Shown here one piece after another: positions 33,027 through 40,646 of a stretch of DNA of 45,881 nt (positions within the stretch are counted from its first letter, which is position 1; every line of letters begins with the position of its first letter). This DNA is from Candidatus Aminicenantota bacterium. Its GTDB lineage: Bacteria > Acidobacteriota > Aminicenantia > Aminicenantales > Aminicenantaceae. The DNA lies in assembly GCA_030669305.1 (NCBI GenBank), contig DAOVDU010000007.1, positions 1-45,881 on the forward strand, written 5' to 3'. The notes beneath the pieces are model-generated. The model saw only the letters and a program-made list of their open reading frames with translations, made no database searches and was not told where the DNA came from. The translations under genes and the position numbers were made by a program.

Positions 33027-34496
33027 TTAGATAATTCCAAGCAAAGGGGTGATGAATCGGATCACTACCCAAATAATAATGATTCCGGCAATGTTTAGCC
33101 AGAAACCGTATCTCATCATTTGTGGCAGGCGAATCATTCCTGAGCCATAAATGATAGCATTAGGCGGCGTAGCCACAGGAAGCATAAAGGCAAAGCTGCA
33201 TCCGATGGCACTTCCTAGAACAGGTAGCAAAGGGCTGATCGATGCTGCCTGTGAGATAGCAATAATAATTGGAATAATCATACTGGCAGATGCTGTGTTA
33301 GAGGTTAATTCTGTAAGGAAAACGCTGAAAGCCACAGAAAGAAGCGTGATGAGGGTCAAGCTTGCCGAGCTTCCTCCTAAGGAAATGAAAAATGTTCCTA
33401 TAGCGTCAGCAAGTCCGGTTTCGAATATTTGAAATCCCAGAGATAGCCCTCCGCCAAAAAGCAGAAGTGTTCCCCAATCTACTTGAATAGCTTGTTTCAG
33501 AGAGATAGTAAATTTTCCCTGCTTTAGATTAACAGGTAAAAAGAAGAGGAGCCCGGCTCCGATGATTGCGGCGATTGATTCGGGGAAATGTTGTTGGAAC
33601 CAGAGGAAAAGCGGAGTTTCTCTTCCCAAAATAAGCGATATAAAACCTGGAAAGACCCAGAGAAAAACAGTGACTGAAAAAGCGGCTAGGACATTCTTTT
33701 GAGCCCTTGTAAGCTTTTTTTCTTCTTTTTTTCCAGTTAGGGAAGTCAGGTCAACTGACTGAATTGGATTTGCCTCACCTCTGAGTTTAAACTTCATAAG
33801 AAAAAAGAGAACAAAAAACATGGGAATAAGAACCAGAAATCCGATAACCATCCACTGGAAAAACGAGATTCTGTAATCAACCAGTTTTTCCAGCATGCCG
33901 ATAGCAATAAGGTTGGGGGGGCTTCCAATCGGAGTCCCGATGCCTCCTATTGAGGCTGCGTAGGCCAATGTCAGCAACGAGATCACGGAAAAGGAGGCCG
34001 TTCCATTTTTTCCCTTGCCAGAATTAAATGCACCCAAAACTCCAAGAGCGATGGGATACATCATGGCTGTAGTTGCTGTGTTGCTTATCCACATGGAAAG
34101 GAAAACGCTGGTCAATCCTAGTGCAAAGAGAACCCTGGTTTTCTTATGGGAGATGCTTTTTAGAGAAAGAACAGAGTAGGCCAATTTCTCATGGAGAGAA
34201 TGTACACACATCGCCTTTGCCAGGATAAAACTCCCCAAAAATAGCATTATAATCGGATTAGCAAAGGGACTGAACGCCTCTTTGGCTGGGGCAATCCCGA
34301 AGATTGTTATGAAGATAGGAATGAGGAGTGCAGTGATAGGAATAGGAATACATTCAGTTACCCACCAGACAACGATTAAAAGAAAAATTGCCAGAAGGGT
34401 GTGAGCCTTTGGGTTTTGAGAAAGAATAGTCGAAAAATAAACCAGGAGGAAGAGAAAAGGGCCAAGAAAGAAACCGATTATTTTTCTATTTTCCAT
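33027..34496 (-). CDS. DASS family Na+/dicarboxylate or anion symporter
   Basis: A 489-residue polytopic inner-membrane carrier. The two pseudo-symmetric SNT motifs, WISNTATTAMMYPIALG near residue 138 and LTSNTASASMIIPI near 401, and the IGTPIGSPPNLIAIG loop are hallmarks of the DASS/SLC13 (CitT, VcINDY) family, which moves C4-dicarboxylates, citrate or sulfate with Na+. The substrate cannot be set from sequence. It lies 16 bp downstream of a methyltransferase gene. Confidence 0.88.
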   Translation of the reverse strand: MENRKIIGFFLGPFLFLLVYFSTILSQNPKAHTLLAIFLLIVVWWVTECIPIPITALLIPIFITIFGIAPAKEAFSPFANPIIMLFLGSFILAKAMCVHSLHEKLAYSVLSLKSISHKKTRVLFALGLTSVFLSMWISNTATTAMMYPIALGVLGAFNSGKGKNGTASFSVISLLTLAYAASIGGIGTPIGSPPNLIAIGMLEKLVDYRISFFQWMVIGFLVLIPMFFVLFFLMKFKLRGEANPIQSVDLTSLTGKKEEKKLTRAQKNVLAAFSVTVFLWVFPGFISLILGRETPLFLWFQQHFPESIAAIIGAGLLFFLPVNLKQGKFTISLKQAIQVDWGTLLLFGGGLSLGFQIFETGLADAIGTFFISLGGSSASLTLITLLSVAFSVFLTELTSNTASASMIIPIIIAISQAASISPLLPVLGSAIGCSFAFMLPVATPPNAIIYGSGMIRLPQMMRYGFWLNIAGIIIIWVVIRFITPLLGII

Positions 34497-34512
34497 CCTT
34501 AGCGCTTCACGG

Positions 34513-35310
34513 TTAATCGGATTTTTTCGCCCATATCATGAGGCCATAGCCTCTTTGAAAAAACAGCAGCTTGTCCATGCGGGAGAAAAGCCAGATAAAC
34601 GGATAGATGTAGGAATACAGTTTAAAAACTTTTTTTCTTGACTTAAACTCAAACGAAGTGGAAGGTCTGATATGCCCGTCTCTTAAGCCAGCTGCTGGTT
34701 TAGAGGGAAAAACTCTGATGTAGAGAAAATTCAGGATGAGTTCTAAGAATTCGGAAAAAAAACGGGAAAATGTTTCGTGTTTCTCTATACGAAGATGAGC
34801 TTTGTTAAGTTTCTCTCGAAGATCTTTCAAGCTGTACCCTTCTCTTTTATGGCCGTAAAATTCCAATTTTAGGCCCAAGAGAGACCGAAGTTTGTGAAGA
34901 AAAAAAAGTCTTCCCGTGTGTGGGGTAACCAAAACCAGATGACCTCCTTTTTTGAGTACACGATGGATTTCTTCAAGACACAGCTCATCATTTTCTAAAT
35001 GTTCCAGATAATCAAGGCTTACCACCATCTCAAAAGACTTACTTTTAAAGGGAAAAATTCCTGGTCCCATCTGGGCGAGATTTTTTTTGAGGAGATTTTG
35101 AGTTGTTTTCAGGTTGACAAAGTCCAGGTCTGTACTTATCCAGAAGCCTCCTTTTTGGCGCAGAAAATAGCTCAGAATTCCCTGCGCACAGCCTAAGTCC
35201 AGGATGATAGAAGAAGGTTCGATGAGAAGGTTCTTTTCAAGAAGTTTAAACTTTTCCTTTTTTTTTAAAGATCGTTTAAAGATTTGAACTTGCCAGGGCT
35301 CTTCAACCAT
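34513..35310 (-). CDS. Class I SAM-dependent methyltransferase
   Basis: A 265-residue protein. The Rossmann-type methyltransferase core has motif I ILDLGCAQGILSYFLR (about residue 35-50), the acidic STDLDFVNLK, SLDYLEHLENDELCLEEIHR (motif IV) and LKKGGHLVLVTP (motif post-IV), as in UbiE/COQ5-like enzymes. The C-terminal 90 residues are basic and aromatic with possible membrane contact. The substrate is unknown. It leads the two-gene unit with the DASS transporter. Confidence 0.85.
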   Translation of the reverse strand: MVEEPWQVQIFKRSLKKKEKFKLLEKNLLIEPSSIILDLGCAQGILSYFLRQKGGFWISTDLDFVNLKTTQNLLKKNLAQMGPGIFPFKSKSFEMVVSLDYLEHLENDELCLEEIHRVLKKGGHLVLVTPHTGRLFFLHKLRSLLGLKLEFYGHKREGYSLKDLREKLNKAHLRIEKHETFSRFFSEFLELILNFLYIRVFPSKPAAGLRDGHIRPSTSFEFKSRKKVFKLYSYIYPFIWLFSRMDKLLFFQRGYGLMIWAKKSD

Positions 35311-35372
35311 TTAAGAGGATTATATTTTTTTCCCTCAGAAAACACAAGAAAAAAGGAGGAACATTTTTCGTA

Positions 35373-35425
35373 AAATCCCAAATGCCAAATTACAAATACC
35401 AAACGAATAAGTTTAAGGTTTAAAT
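35373..35425. repeat. TTTAAGG-family repeat, partial copy 3
   Basis: CAAATGCCAAATTACAAATA-CC followed by AAACGAATAAGTTTAAGGTT-TAAA. The first part is the reverse complement of the GGTATTTGGAAATTG-type flank of copy 1; the second matches the left arm of copies 1 and 2. The right arm is missing. Confidence 0.65.
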
Positions 35426-35531
35426 TTTCTAAGTAAATCTTCAAGGTCGCTTCAGGAATTTACAAAAACATTTTGCATATATTGTCTTAGTTATCACGGT
35501 TATGGAAATGCTTACATTAGATTTGAGATGC

Positions 35532-35560
35532 TTGACTATAGCAGTTTATAGATTTATCAT
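35532..35560 (+). promoter_or_regulatory. Promoter of the MBL-fold hydrolase gene, possibly leaderless
   Basis: TTGACT (35532-35537), 17-bp spacer, TATCAT (35555-35560). The predicted transcription start coincides with the ATG at 35567 and there is no ribosome binding site. Confidence 0.5.
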
Positions 35561-35566
35561 AAAAAA

Positions 35567-36187
35567 ATGGATTATGAAGCAATTATTGTAGGCGTGCTCG
35601 AGACTAATTGTTACCTTGTTTATTGTGAGAAGACTCTTGAATGTGCTATTGTTGACCCCGGAGCTGAAGCAGAAAAAATATTCCGAGTGATCATCAAGAA
35701 AGAGCTTAAGCCTGTGATCTTAATCAATACGCATGGCCATGTAGACCACGTTGGTGCCAATAAAGATATAAAAGAAAGGTTTGATATTCCTCTTTATATT
35801 CATGCTTCTGACGGACCGATGTTAAATGGTGTTCAGCAATATGAACTGAGCTTTTTTCTTGGAGCCAAAGATTCCCCATCCCCAGATAAATTTCTAGAGG
35901 ATGGAGAAAAGATACATATCGGGAAATCCCAAATGAAGGTCATTCATACACCTGGTCATTCTCCTGGAAGTATAAGCCTGTTGGGAGATGGTTTCTTAAT
36001 TTCTGGAGATGCGCTTTTTTTTGGAGGCGTTGGCCGCACAGATCTTCCTGGAGGTTCCTGGAAAGAGCTGGAAAACTCTATTAGAAATAAAATATTGGTC
36101 TTGCCTGATGAGACAATTGTACTCCCGGGCCACGGTCCGTTAACCACGATCGGTCAGGAAAAGAGCTCAAATCCTTATATTCAATGA
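35567..36187 (+). CDS. MBL-fold metallo-hydrolase (glyoxalase II-like)
   Basis: A 206-residue metallo-beta-lactamase-fold enzyme. NTHGHVDHVG (the HxHxDH zinc motif), IHTPGHSPGSISLL, LISGDALFFGGVGRTDLPGG and LPGHGPLTTIGQE supply the remaining metal ligands. It resembles YcbL/glyoxalase II type thioester hydrolases of the cytoplasm. It overlaps xerD by 4 bp, so the two are co-translated; a functional link is not obvious. Confidence 0.9.
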   Translation: MDYEAIIVGVLETNCYLVYCEKTLECAIVDPGAEAEKIFRVIIKKELKPVILINTHGHVDHVGANKDIKERFDIPLYIHASDGPMLNGVQQYELSFFLGAKDSPSPDKFLEDGEKIHIGKSQMKVIHTPGHSPGSISLLGDGFLISGDALFFGGVGRTDLPGGSWKELENSIRNKILVLPDETIVLPGHGPLTTIGQEKSSNPYIQ

Positions 36188-37086
36188 AAAATCTTTCATC
36201 CTCTCCTGAGGAGATTCTTCAGGTTTTCCTCGAGTATCTATCAGTTGAAAAGGGACTTACAATGAATACCCTTCTTTCTTATTCTCAGGATATTAAAAAG
36301 CTTTTTCGATTCTTTCAGAAGGAAAAAATACCATGGTTGAGGGGAGGAGAGGAAGATTTGGTAAAATTCATCCACCACCAGAGCCGAGCAAGTCTCTCTG
36401 CCCGCTCTTTAGCCAGGCTAATCTCTTCAGTAAAGTCATTTTATAAATTCCTGATTTTGGATGGAGTCATCAAAAAAAACCCTGCTGTTAATCTTTCAAC
36501 TCCAAAGATCTGGTTTGCTTTGCCGAAGTTTTTGACGATCCAAGAAGTGGAACTTCTTTTAAAACAGCCAAAGAAGAAAAATATTCGTGGCCTCAGGGAT
36601 AAAGCTATGCTGGAACTTCTCTATGCGACTGGATTGCGAGTATCAGAGCTTGTTGCCCTGAAGATGAAAGACTTTAGCCTTGATGATGGATTCCTGTTGT
36701 GTCGGGGAAAAGGCGGGAAAGAGCGTATCGTTCCCCTGGGGTTTTCTGCTGTCACTGCAGTGAGGAAATATCTGGAGGCAGCACGGATCAAGTTAATCAA
36801 GAGGCCGAGTGATTTCATTTTTCTTACTTCCAGAGGGGGGGCTTTTACTCGTCAGGGCTTCTGGAAGATGCTGAAAAAGTATGCCAAACAGGTGGACCTT
36901 GATTTAAAAATAAGCCCTCATGTGCTTCGTCATTCTTTTGCCACTCACCTTCTGGAGGGAGGAGCAGATTTGAGATCAGTACAGCTCATGCTAGGGCACA
37001 GCCAGATCACTACGACCCAGATTTACACTCATATCAGCCGCAAACATCTCAGAAGCGTATACGACAAATACCATCCAAGAGCATGA
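36184..37086 (+). CDS. Tyrosine recombinase XerC/XerD
   Basis: A 300-residue site-specific recombinase. The N-terminal SAM-like core-binding domain (about 8-92) has YLSVEKGLTMNTLLSYSQDI; the catalytic domain holds the complete set Arg152 (TGLRVSEL), Lys176, His246 and Arg249 (HVLRHSFATH), His272 (LGHSQITTT) and Tyr281 (IYTH). Length and motifs match the housekeeping Xer enzymes that resolve chromosome dimers at dif rather than a phage integrase. XerD-like by the HLLEGGADLRSVQLMLGHSQ signature, but XerC cannot be excluded. Confidence 0.93.
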   Translation: MKNLSSSPEEILQVFLEYLSVEKGLTMNTLLSYSQDIKKLFRFFQKEKIPWLRGGEEDLVKFIHHQSRASLSARSLARLISSVKSFYKFLILDGVIKKNPAVNLSTPKIWFALPKFLTIQEVELLLKQPKKKNIRGLRDKAMLELLYATGLRVSELVALKMKDFSLDDGFLLCRGKGGKERIVPLGFSAVTAVRKYLEAARIKLIKRPSDFIFLTSRGGAFTRQGFWKMLKKYAKQVDLDLKISPHVLRHSFATHLLEGGADLRSVQLMLGHSQITTTQIYTHISRKHLRSVYDKYHPRA

Positions 37087-37130
37087 TGGTCTATTCCGTT
37101 TATTCAGTTTGTCTAGTTTGACTCCCAGTC

Positions 37131-37195
37131 GTCATTGCGAGGAACGAAGTGACGAAGCAATCCCATTCAAAGGCGCTACAGCATGGGATTGCTCA
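37131..37195. repeat. GTCATTGCGAGG-type intergenic palindromic repeat
   Basis: GTCATTGCGAGGAACGAAGT, continuing GACGAAGCAATCCCAT, is a well-known dispersed bacterial intergenic element. A perfect 11-bp stem AGCAATCCCAT (37156-37166)/ATGGGATTGCT (37183-37193) closes it. It lies directly after xerD and beside the TTTAAGG-family repeat. Confidence 0.8.
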
Positions 37196-37202
37196 GCCTG
37201 TT

Positions 37203-37300
37203 TGGTTTAAGGTTTAATTTTATTTTGCCTTAAACATTAAACATTAAACCTTAAACCCATTTCTATTCTTGCCTTAAACATTAAACATTAAACCTTAAAC
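37203..37300. repeat. TTTAAGG-family palindromic repeat, copy 4 with duplicated arm
   Basis: GGTTTAAGGTTTAA followed by two copies of CCTTAAACATTAAACATTAA-ACCTTAAAC (37228-37257 and 37272-37300) separated by CCATTTCTATTCTTG, the same plan and nearly the same linker as 22496-22620. The stretch 37301-37399 beyond it has no gene. Confidence 0.8.
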
Positions 37301-37399
37301 GATTATTAGTTTTGTGTTTTTCGGCTCACGGTTTACTATTTATGGCTGACGAAGAAGCTACAGCGACTATTGAAGATTTGGCTAGGATATGAAAAACTA

Positions 37400-37428
37400 T
37401 TGACAGTTGCCAGAAATCCTGCTATTGT
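37400..37428 (+). promoter_or_regulatory. Promoter of the efflux operon
   Basis: TTGACA (37400-37405), 17-bp spacer, TATTGT (37423-37428). The start would be near 37435, just before an 18-bp palindrome. Confidence 0.65.
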
Positions 37429-37446
37429 AACTTTTAAGTCTATAAC

Positions 37447-37464
37447 TTAAACTAATTAGTTTAA
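37447..37464. promoter_or_regulatory. 18-bp palindromic operator of the efflux operon
   Basis: TTAAACTAATTAGTTTAA is a perfect 18-bp palindrome placed between the predicted transcription start and the TetR start codon. Position and length suit a TetR-dimer operator giving autorepression of the whole TetR-TolC-adaptor-RND operon. Confidence 0.6.
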
Positions 37465-37488
37465 TAATAAAACTTATAGGTATATAAA

Positions 37489-38175
37489 ATGAGGAAGAAA
37501 GATCTTAGATTCGAAAGAAAACAAAATAGAAGAAAAGAAAACAAGAAATTTATCCTTAAGGCGGCTGAAAGAGTGTTTGCCCAGAAAGGTTACAGCCTGG
37601 CAACAATGGATGATATAGCTGAAGAAGCCCAGTTTTCAAAAGCAACACTCTACAGATATTTTAAGAGCAAAAGCGATATATTCTTTAATATTATCTTTAG
37701 TTCTTTTGAAGAAACGCATCAGAAAGTGACAAAAATAATGCTGAATGATATGAGTGCAGAAGATAAATTAAGAGAACTTATTTCTTACATTATTTCGTAT
37801 TATCATAAAAAGAAAAACATTGCTCGAATATTATTCATGGAAAGGTCTGTAATGAAAAAGATTTTTAAAATAGGTTCAGAAACACAGATTTCGCACTCTT
37901 CCTTACATCCCAAAATCCCATATGAGTTCAAAGCCAAGATGGAGCAAATCTTTAATATTATATGTGAAATTATCAATAAGGGGATAGAATCCGGAGAATT
38001 CCGGAAAGTCGATGTTAGGGATGCAGCATTTATTTTCGGAGCCATGCTACGTGGATTTTACTTTAAAGGCCCCTTGGATAATAAAGAATATGGAATAAGT
38101 AAAAGCACGGATTTACTTCTTGATTTTTTTCTCTATGGAATAAAAAAAAATAGAGAAGCTAGAAAAGGAGAATAA
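37489..38175 (+). CDS. TetR family regulator of the efflux operon
   Basis: A 228-residue repressor with the N-terminal helix-turn-helix (about 22-68): ERVFAQKGYSLATMDDIAEE and AQFSKATLYRYFKSKSDIFF. The C-terminal ligand domain is helical. It is the first gene of the operon and lies 2 bp before tolC, downstream of its own palindromic operator, so it should repress itself and the pump until an inducer binds. The N-terminal first 20 residues are very basic. Confidence 0.92.
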   Translation: MRKKDLRFERKQNRRKENKKFILKAAERVFAQKGYSLATMDDIAEEAQFSKATLYRYFKSKSDIFFNIIFSSFEETHQKVTKIMLNDMSAEDKLRELISYIISYYHKKKNIARILFMERSVMKKIFKIGSETQISHSSLHPKIPYEFKAKMEQIFNIICEIINKGIESGEFRKVDVRDAAFIFGAMLRGFYFKGPLDNKEYGISKSTDLLLDFFLYGIKKNREARKGE

Positions 38176-38177
38176 GA

Positions 38178-39515
38178 ATGAAGAAGACAGGAAAAATATT
38201 TTTAATCATATGGGTACTTTTTTCTATGGGAAAATTTTCCTTCTCCCAGGAAGAGATGACCTTGACCCTTGAAGACAGCATTCATCTAGCTCTCTCCCAG
38301 AATCCATATCACCTTGCTGCGGGAGAGAGGGTGAAGGCTGCCAAATCAAAAATTAGGGAAGCTGCAGCGGGTTTTTTACCAAGCCTCAATGCTCAAGGTC
38401 TAACCACTCTGGATGAGAAACTCTTTGAATTGGAATTTCCTTCCTTTATTCCTGGTGAGCCTCCCCAGAAGGTTTCTGTTGACTTTACCAGAGATTACCA
38501 GTTCTCTATGTCTTTTTCTCTTCCTCTTTTTACAGGCGGCCGCTTGGTATCTGGCTATAAACAGGCAAAATATAACCTTCAATCAACTGAAGAGGCTTTA
38601 AGACAATCCAAACATGTCACTGTGTTCAACACAAAAAGAGCTTTTTATGGTTATCTGCTGGCCGAAGAGTTTGTCAAAGTTGCAGAGGAAGCTGTTGAAG
38701 TTACAGAAAAGCATTTTAAAAATGTCAAGAGCCTTTATAAAGTTGGAATAGCTTCCAAGTTTGATCTTTTAAGGTCAGAGGTTCAGGTGGCTAACCTGAA
38801 ACCACAATTGATTAAAGCCAGGAATAATCTGAAGATTGCAGAACTCAGCTTGAAAACGCTCTTGGGTTTGGACCTTTCTAAATCTGTTAAAATAAAAGGA
38901 GATTTGGCTTATGAGGCCTTTGAGCCTGATTTGGAATCGTGCTTAACCAGGGCACTTCTTAACAGGCCTGAGATCAGCCGACTTAGGTACCAAAAACAGA
39001 TGGCCGGAGAAGCATTGAAACTGGCGCGTGCTGTAAATCTTCCTACTCTTGCCTTAGCAGGAACATATAATTTCTGGGCGGACAAATTAAACTTTAGAAA
39101 GGATATCTGGCAGAGTTATTATGCTGTTAATCTTGTTCTCACAGTGCCTCTGTTTAACGGCTTTACAACCTCTGCCCGAGTGGCTCAGTCAAAGGCCATG
39201 ATCAAAGAAATCGATCTTAACCAGAAAGGCCTCAGAGATATGGTAAAGTTCGAAGTCAGGCAGGCTATCTTAAGGATAAAAGAAGCCAAGGAATCCCTCC
39301 TTTCGCAGGAAAAGAATGTCGAACAGGCTCAGGAGAGCTTACGGATTGCTGAACTGAATTTTTCTGAAGGGTTAGCGACAACTCTTGATGTCAGTTCTGT
39401 TCAGGCGGCTTTATCCCAGGCTAAAACTAACTATTCTCAGGCCTTGTATGATTATGTCATATCCCTGGCAGAGTTGGATAGAGCCATGGGAGTTGGTTGG
39501 AATAATATTGATTGA
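38178..39515 (+). CDS. TolC-family outer-membrane efflux protein
   Basis: A 445-residue exported protein: signal peptide (1-23), then two repeats of the outer-membrane efflux protein domain with long helices (EDSIHLALSQNPYHLAAGER, LYKVGIASKFDLLRSEVQVA; second repeat LESCLTRALLNRPEISRLRY and LNFSEGLATTLDVSSVQAAL). It forms the trimeric channel through the outer membrane for the adaptor and RND pump encoded next. AAAAGGAGAA precedes the ATG. Confidence 0.93.
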   Translation: MKKTGKIFLIIWVLFSMGKFSFSQEEMTLTLEDSIHLALSQNPYHLAAGERVKAAKSKIREAAAGFLPSLNAQGLTTLDEKLFELEFPSFIPGEPPQKVSVDFTRDYQFSMSFSLPLFTGGRLVSGYKQAKYNLQSTEEALRQSKHVTVFNTKRAFYGYLLAEEFVKVAEEAVEVTEKHFKNVKSLYKVGIASKFDLLRSEVQVANLKPQLIKARNNLKIAELSLKTLLGLDLSKSVKIKGDLAYEAFEPDLESCLTRALLNRPEISRLRYQKQMAGEALKLARAVNLPTLALAGTYNFWADKLNFRKDIWQSYYAVNLVLTVPLFNGFTTSARVAQSKAMIKEIDLNQKGLRDMVKFEVRQAILRIKEAKESLLSQEKNVEQAQESLRIAELNFSEGLATTLDVSSVQAALSQAKTNYSQALYDYVISLAELDRAMGVGWNNID

Positions 39516-39533
39516 GATGTACGGAGGAATCAA

Positions 39534-40646
39534 ATGAAAAGAAATACACAAATAAAAGTTTTTGTTGCATCGTTCCTTTCCCTTTTTCTTTTTTCTTGTC
39601 AATCTCAGGACCAAAAAGAAGAAATCAAGGAAGAAAGTTTTGGAGCTGCGCCGGTTAAAGTTTATAAAGTTAAAAAGCAGAGGATTTCAGAAAAACTTTT
39701 ATATACAGGACTCATAGAGGCGTGGAAAGAAATAAATATTACACCCGATGTCGGAGGAAAGATAGTACAGATCCATGTAGAAGAAGGAGATAGAGTAAAG
39801 CAGGGGCAGTTGCTTGCTGAGTTAGACACACGGGCTATACGGCTTCAGCTTGAACAGGCAAAGGCGGGCGTAGCTGTGGCAGACGCCAATTACAAAGATG
39901 CCAAACGTAACATGGATAGAATGAAACGCTTGATCAAGGAGAATGCTGTATCCGACCAGCAGTATGAAAAAATTGAACTCGCCTTTGAGGCGGCCGAGGC
40001 TCAGCTTCAGCAGGCACTAGCAGCTTTGAATTTAGCCAATCACGGTCTGGATGTTTCCCTTATGAAGGCACCATTCAGCGGAGTAGTTGCTTCAAAGAAT
40101 GCAGAAGTTGGCGATGTCATAAATCCTATGATGGGCGGGTTCTCTACAATCAGCGGAGTGTTGACATTGATGGATTTTTCCCGTGTAAAAATAGAGATCG
40201 ACGTTTCTTATCAGGACATTATCCGGATAAAAAAGGGTCAGGTGGCTACACTCAAAGTGGCGGCCTTTCCTGACGATATTTTTCAAGGCGTCGTGTCAGT
40301 TATGAACCTGACTGCAGACCCTTTGACCAAGAAATTCAAGGTCAAAGTGATGGCAGATAATCCTGATTTTATTTTAAGGCCGAACACGTTTGGGGAGGTC
40401 ATACTTGAAGTGAGTACTCATGAGAATGCTCTTGTCATTCCCCAGAAGGCTGTCCTCGATCAAAAATATATTTTTCTTGCCCTAGAAAATAGTACGGCAG
40501 AGAGAAAAGAGGTGAGTCTTGGCCTTCAAAATACTGATATGCTGGAAATCGTGAAGGGACTCAAAGAGGGCGATCTTGTAATTGTGGAAGGAAACTACGG
40601 CCTTGAAGATGGCACTAAAATAGAAATAAAAGAGGTCATTAAATGA
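39534..40646 (+). CDS. RND efflux periplasmic adaptor (MFP/HlyD family) lipoprotein
   Basis: A 370-residue lipoprotein: the signal ends in LFLFSC (Cys22). The biotinyl-lipoyl part starts with ITPDVGGKIVQIHVEEGDRV and KQGQLLAELDTRAIRLQLEQ, an alpha-hairpin (about 100-150) follows, then MKAPFSGVVASKNAEVGDVI and beta-barrel and membrane-proximal domains. It bridges the inner-membrane pump and TolC. It overlaps the RND gene by 4 bp. AACGGAGGAAT-type ribosome binding site (CGGAGGAA) upstream. Confidence 0.93.
   Translation: MKRNTQIKVFVASFLSLFLFSCQSQDQKEEIKEESFGAAPVKVYKVKKQRISEKLLYTGLIEAWKEINITPDVGGKIVQIHVEEGDRVKQGQLLAELDTRAIRLQLEQAKAGVAVADANYKDAKRNMDRMKRLIKENAVSDQQYEKIELAFEAAEAQLQQALAALNLANHGLDVSLMKAPFSGVVASKNAEVGDVINPMMGGFSTISGVLTLMDFSRVKIEIDVSYQDIIRIKKGQVATLKVAAFPDDIFQGVVSVMNLTADPLTKKFKVKVMADNPDFILRPNTFGEVILEVSTHENALVIPQKAVLDQKYIFLALENSTAERKEVSLGLQNTDMLEIVKGLKEGDLVIVEGNYGLEDGTKIEIKEVIK

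Noticed and set aside
36184-37086. XerC/D-like recombinase as the integrase of the suspected island
   Set aside because: Length, motifs and coupling to an MBL gene fit a housekeeping Xer protein, and it lies 26 kb from the tRNA-Asp scar on the wrong side.
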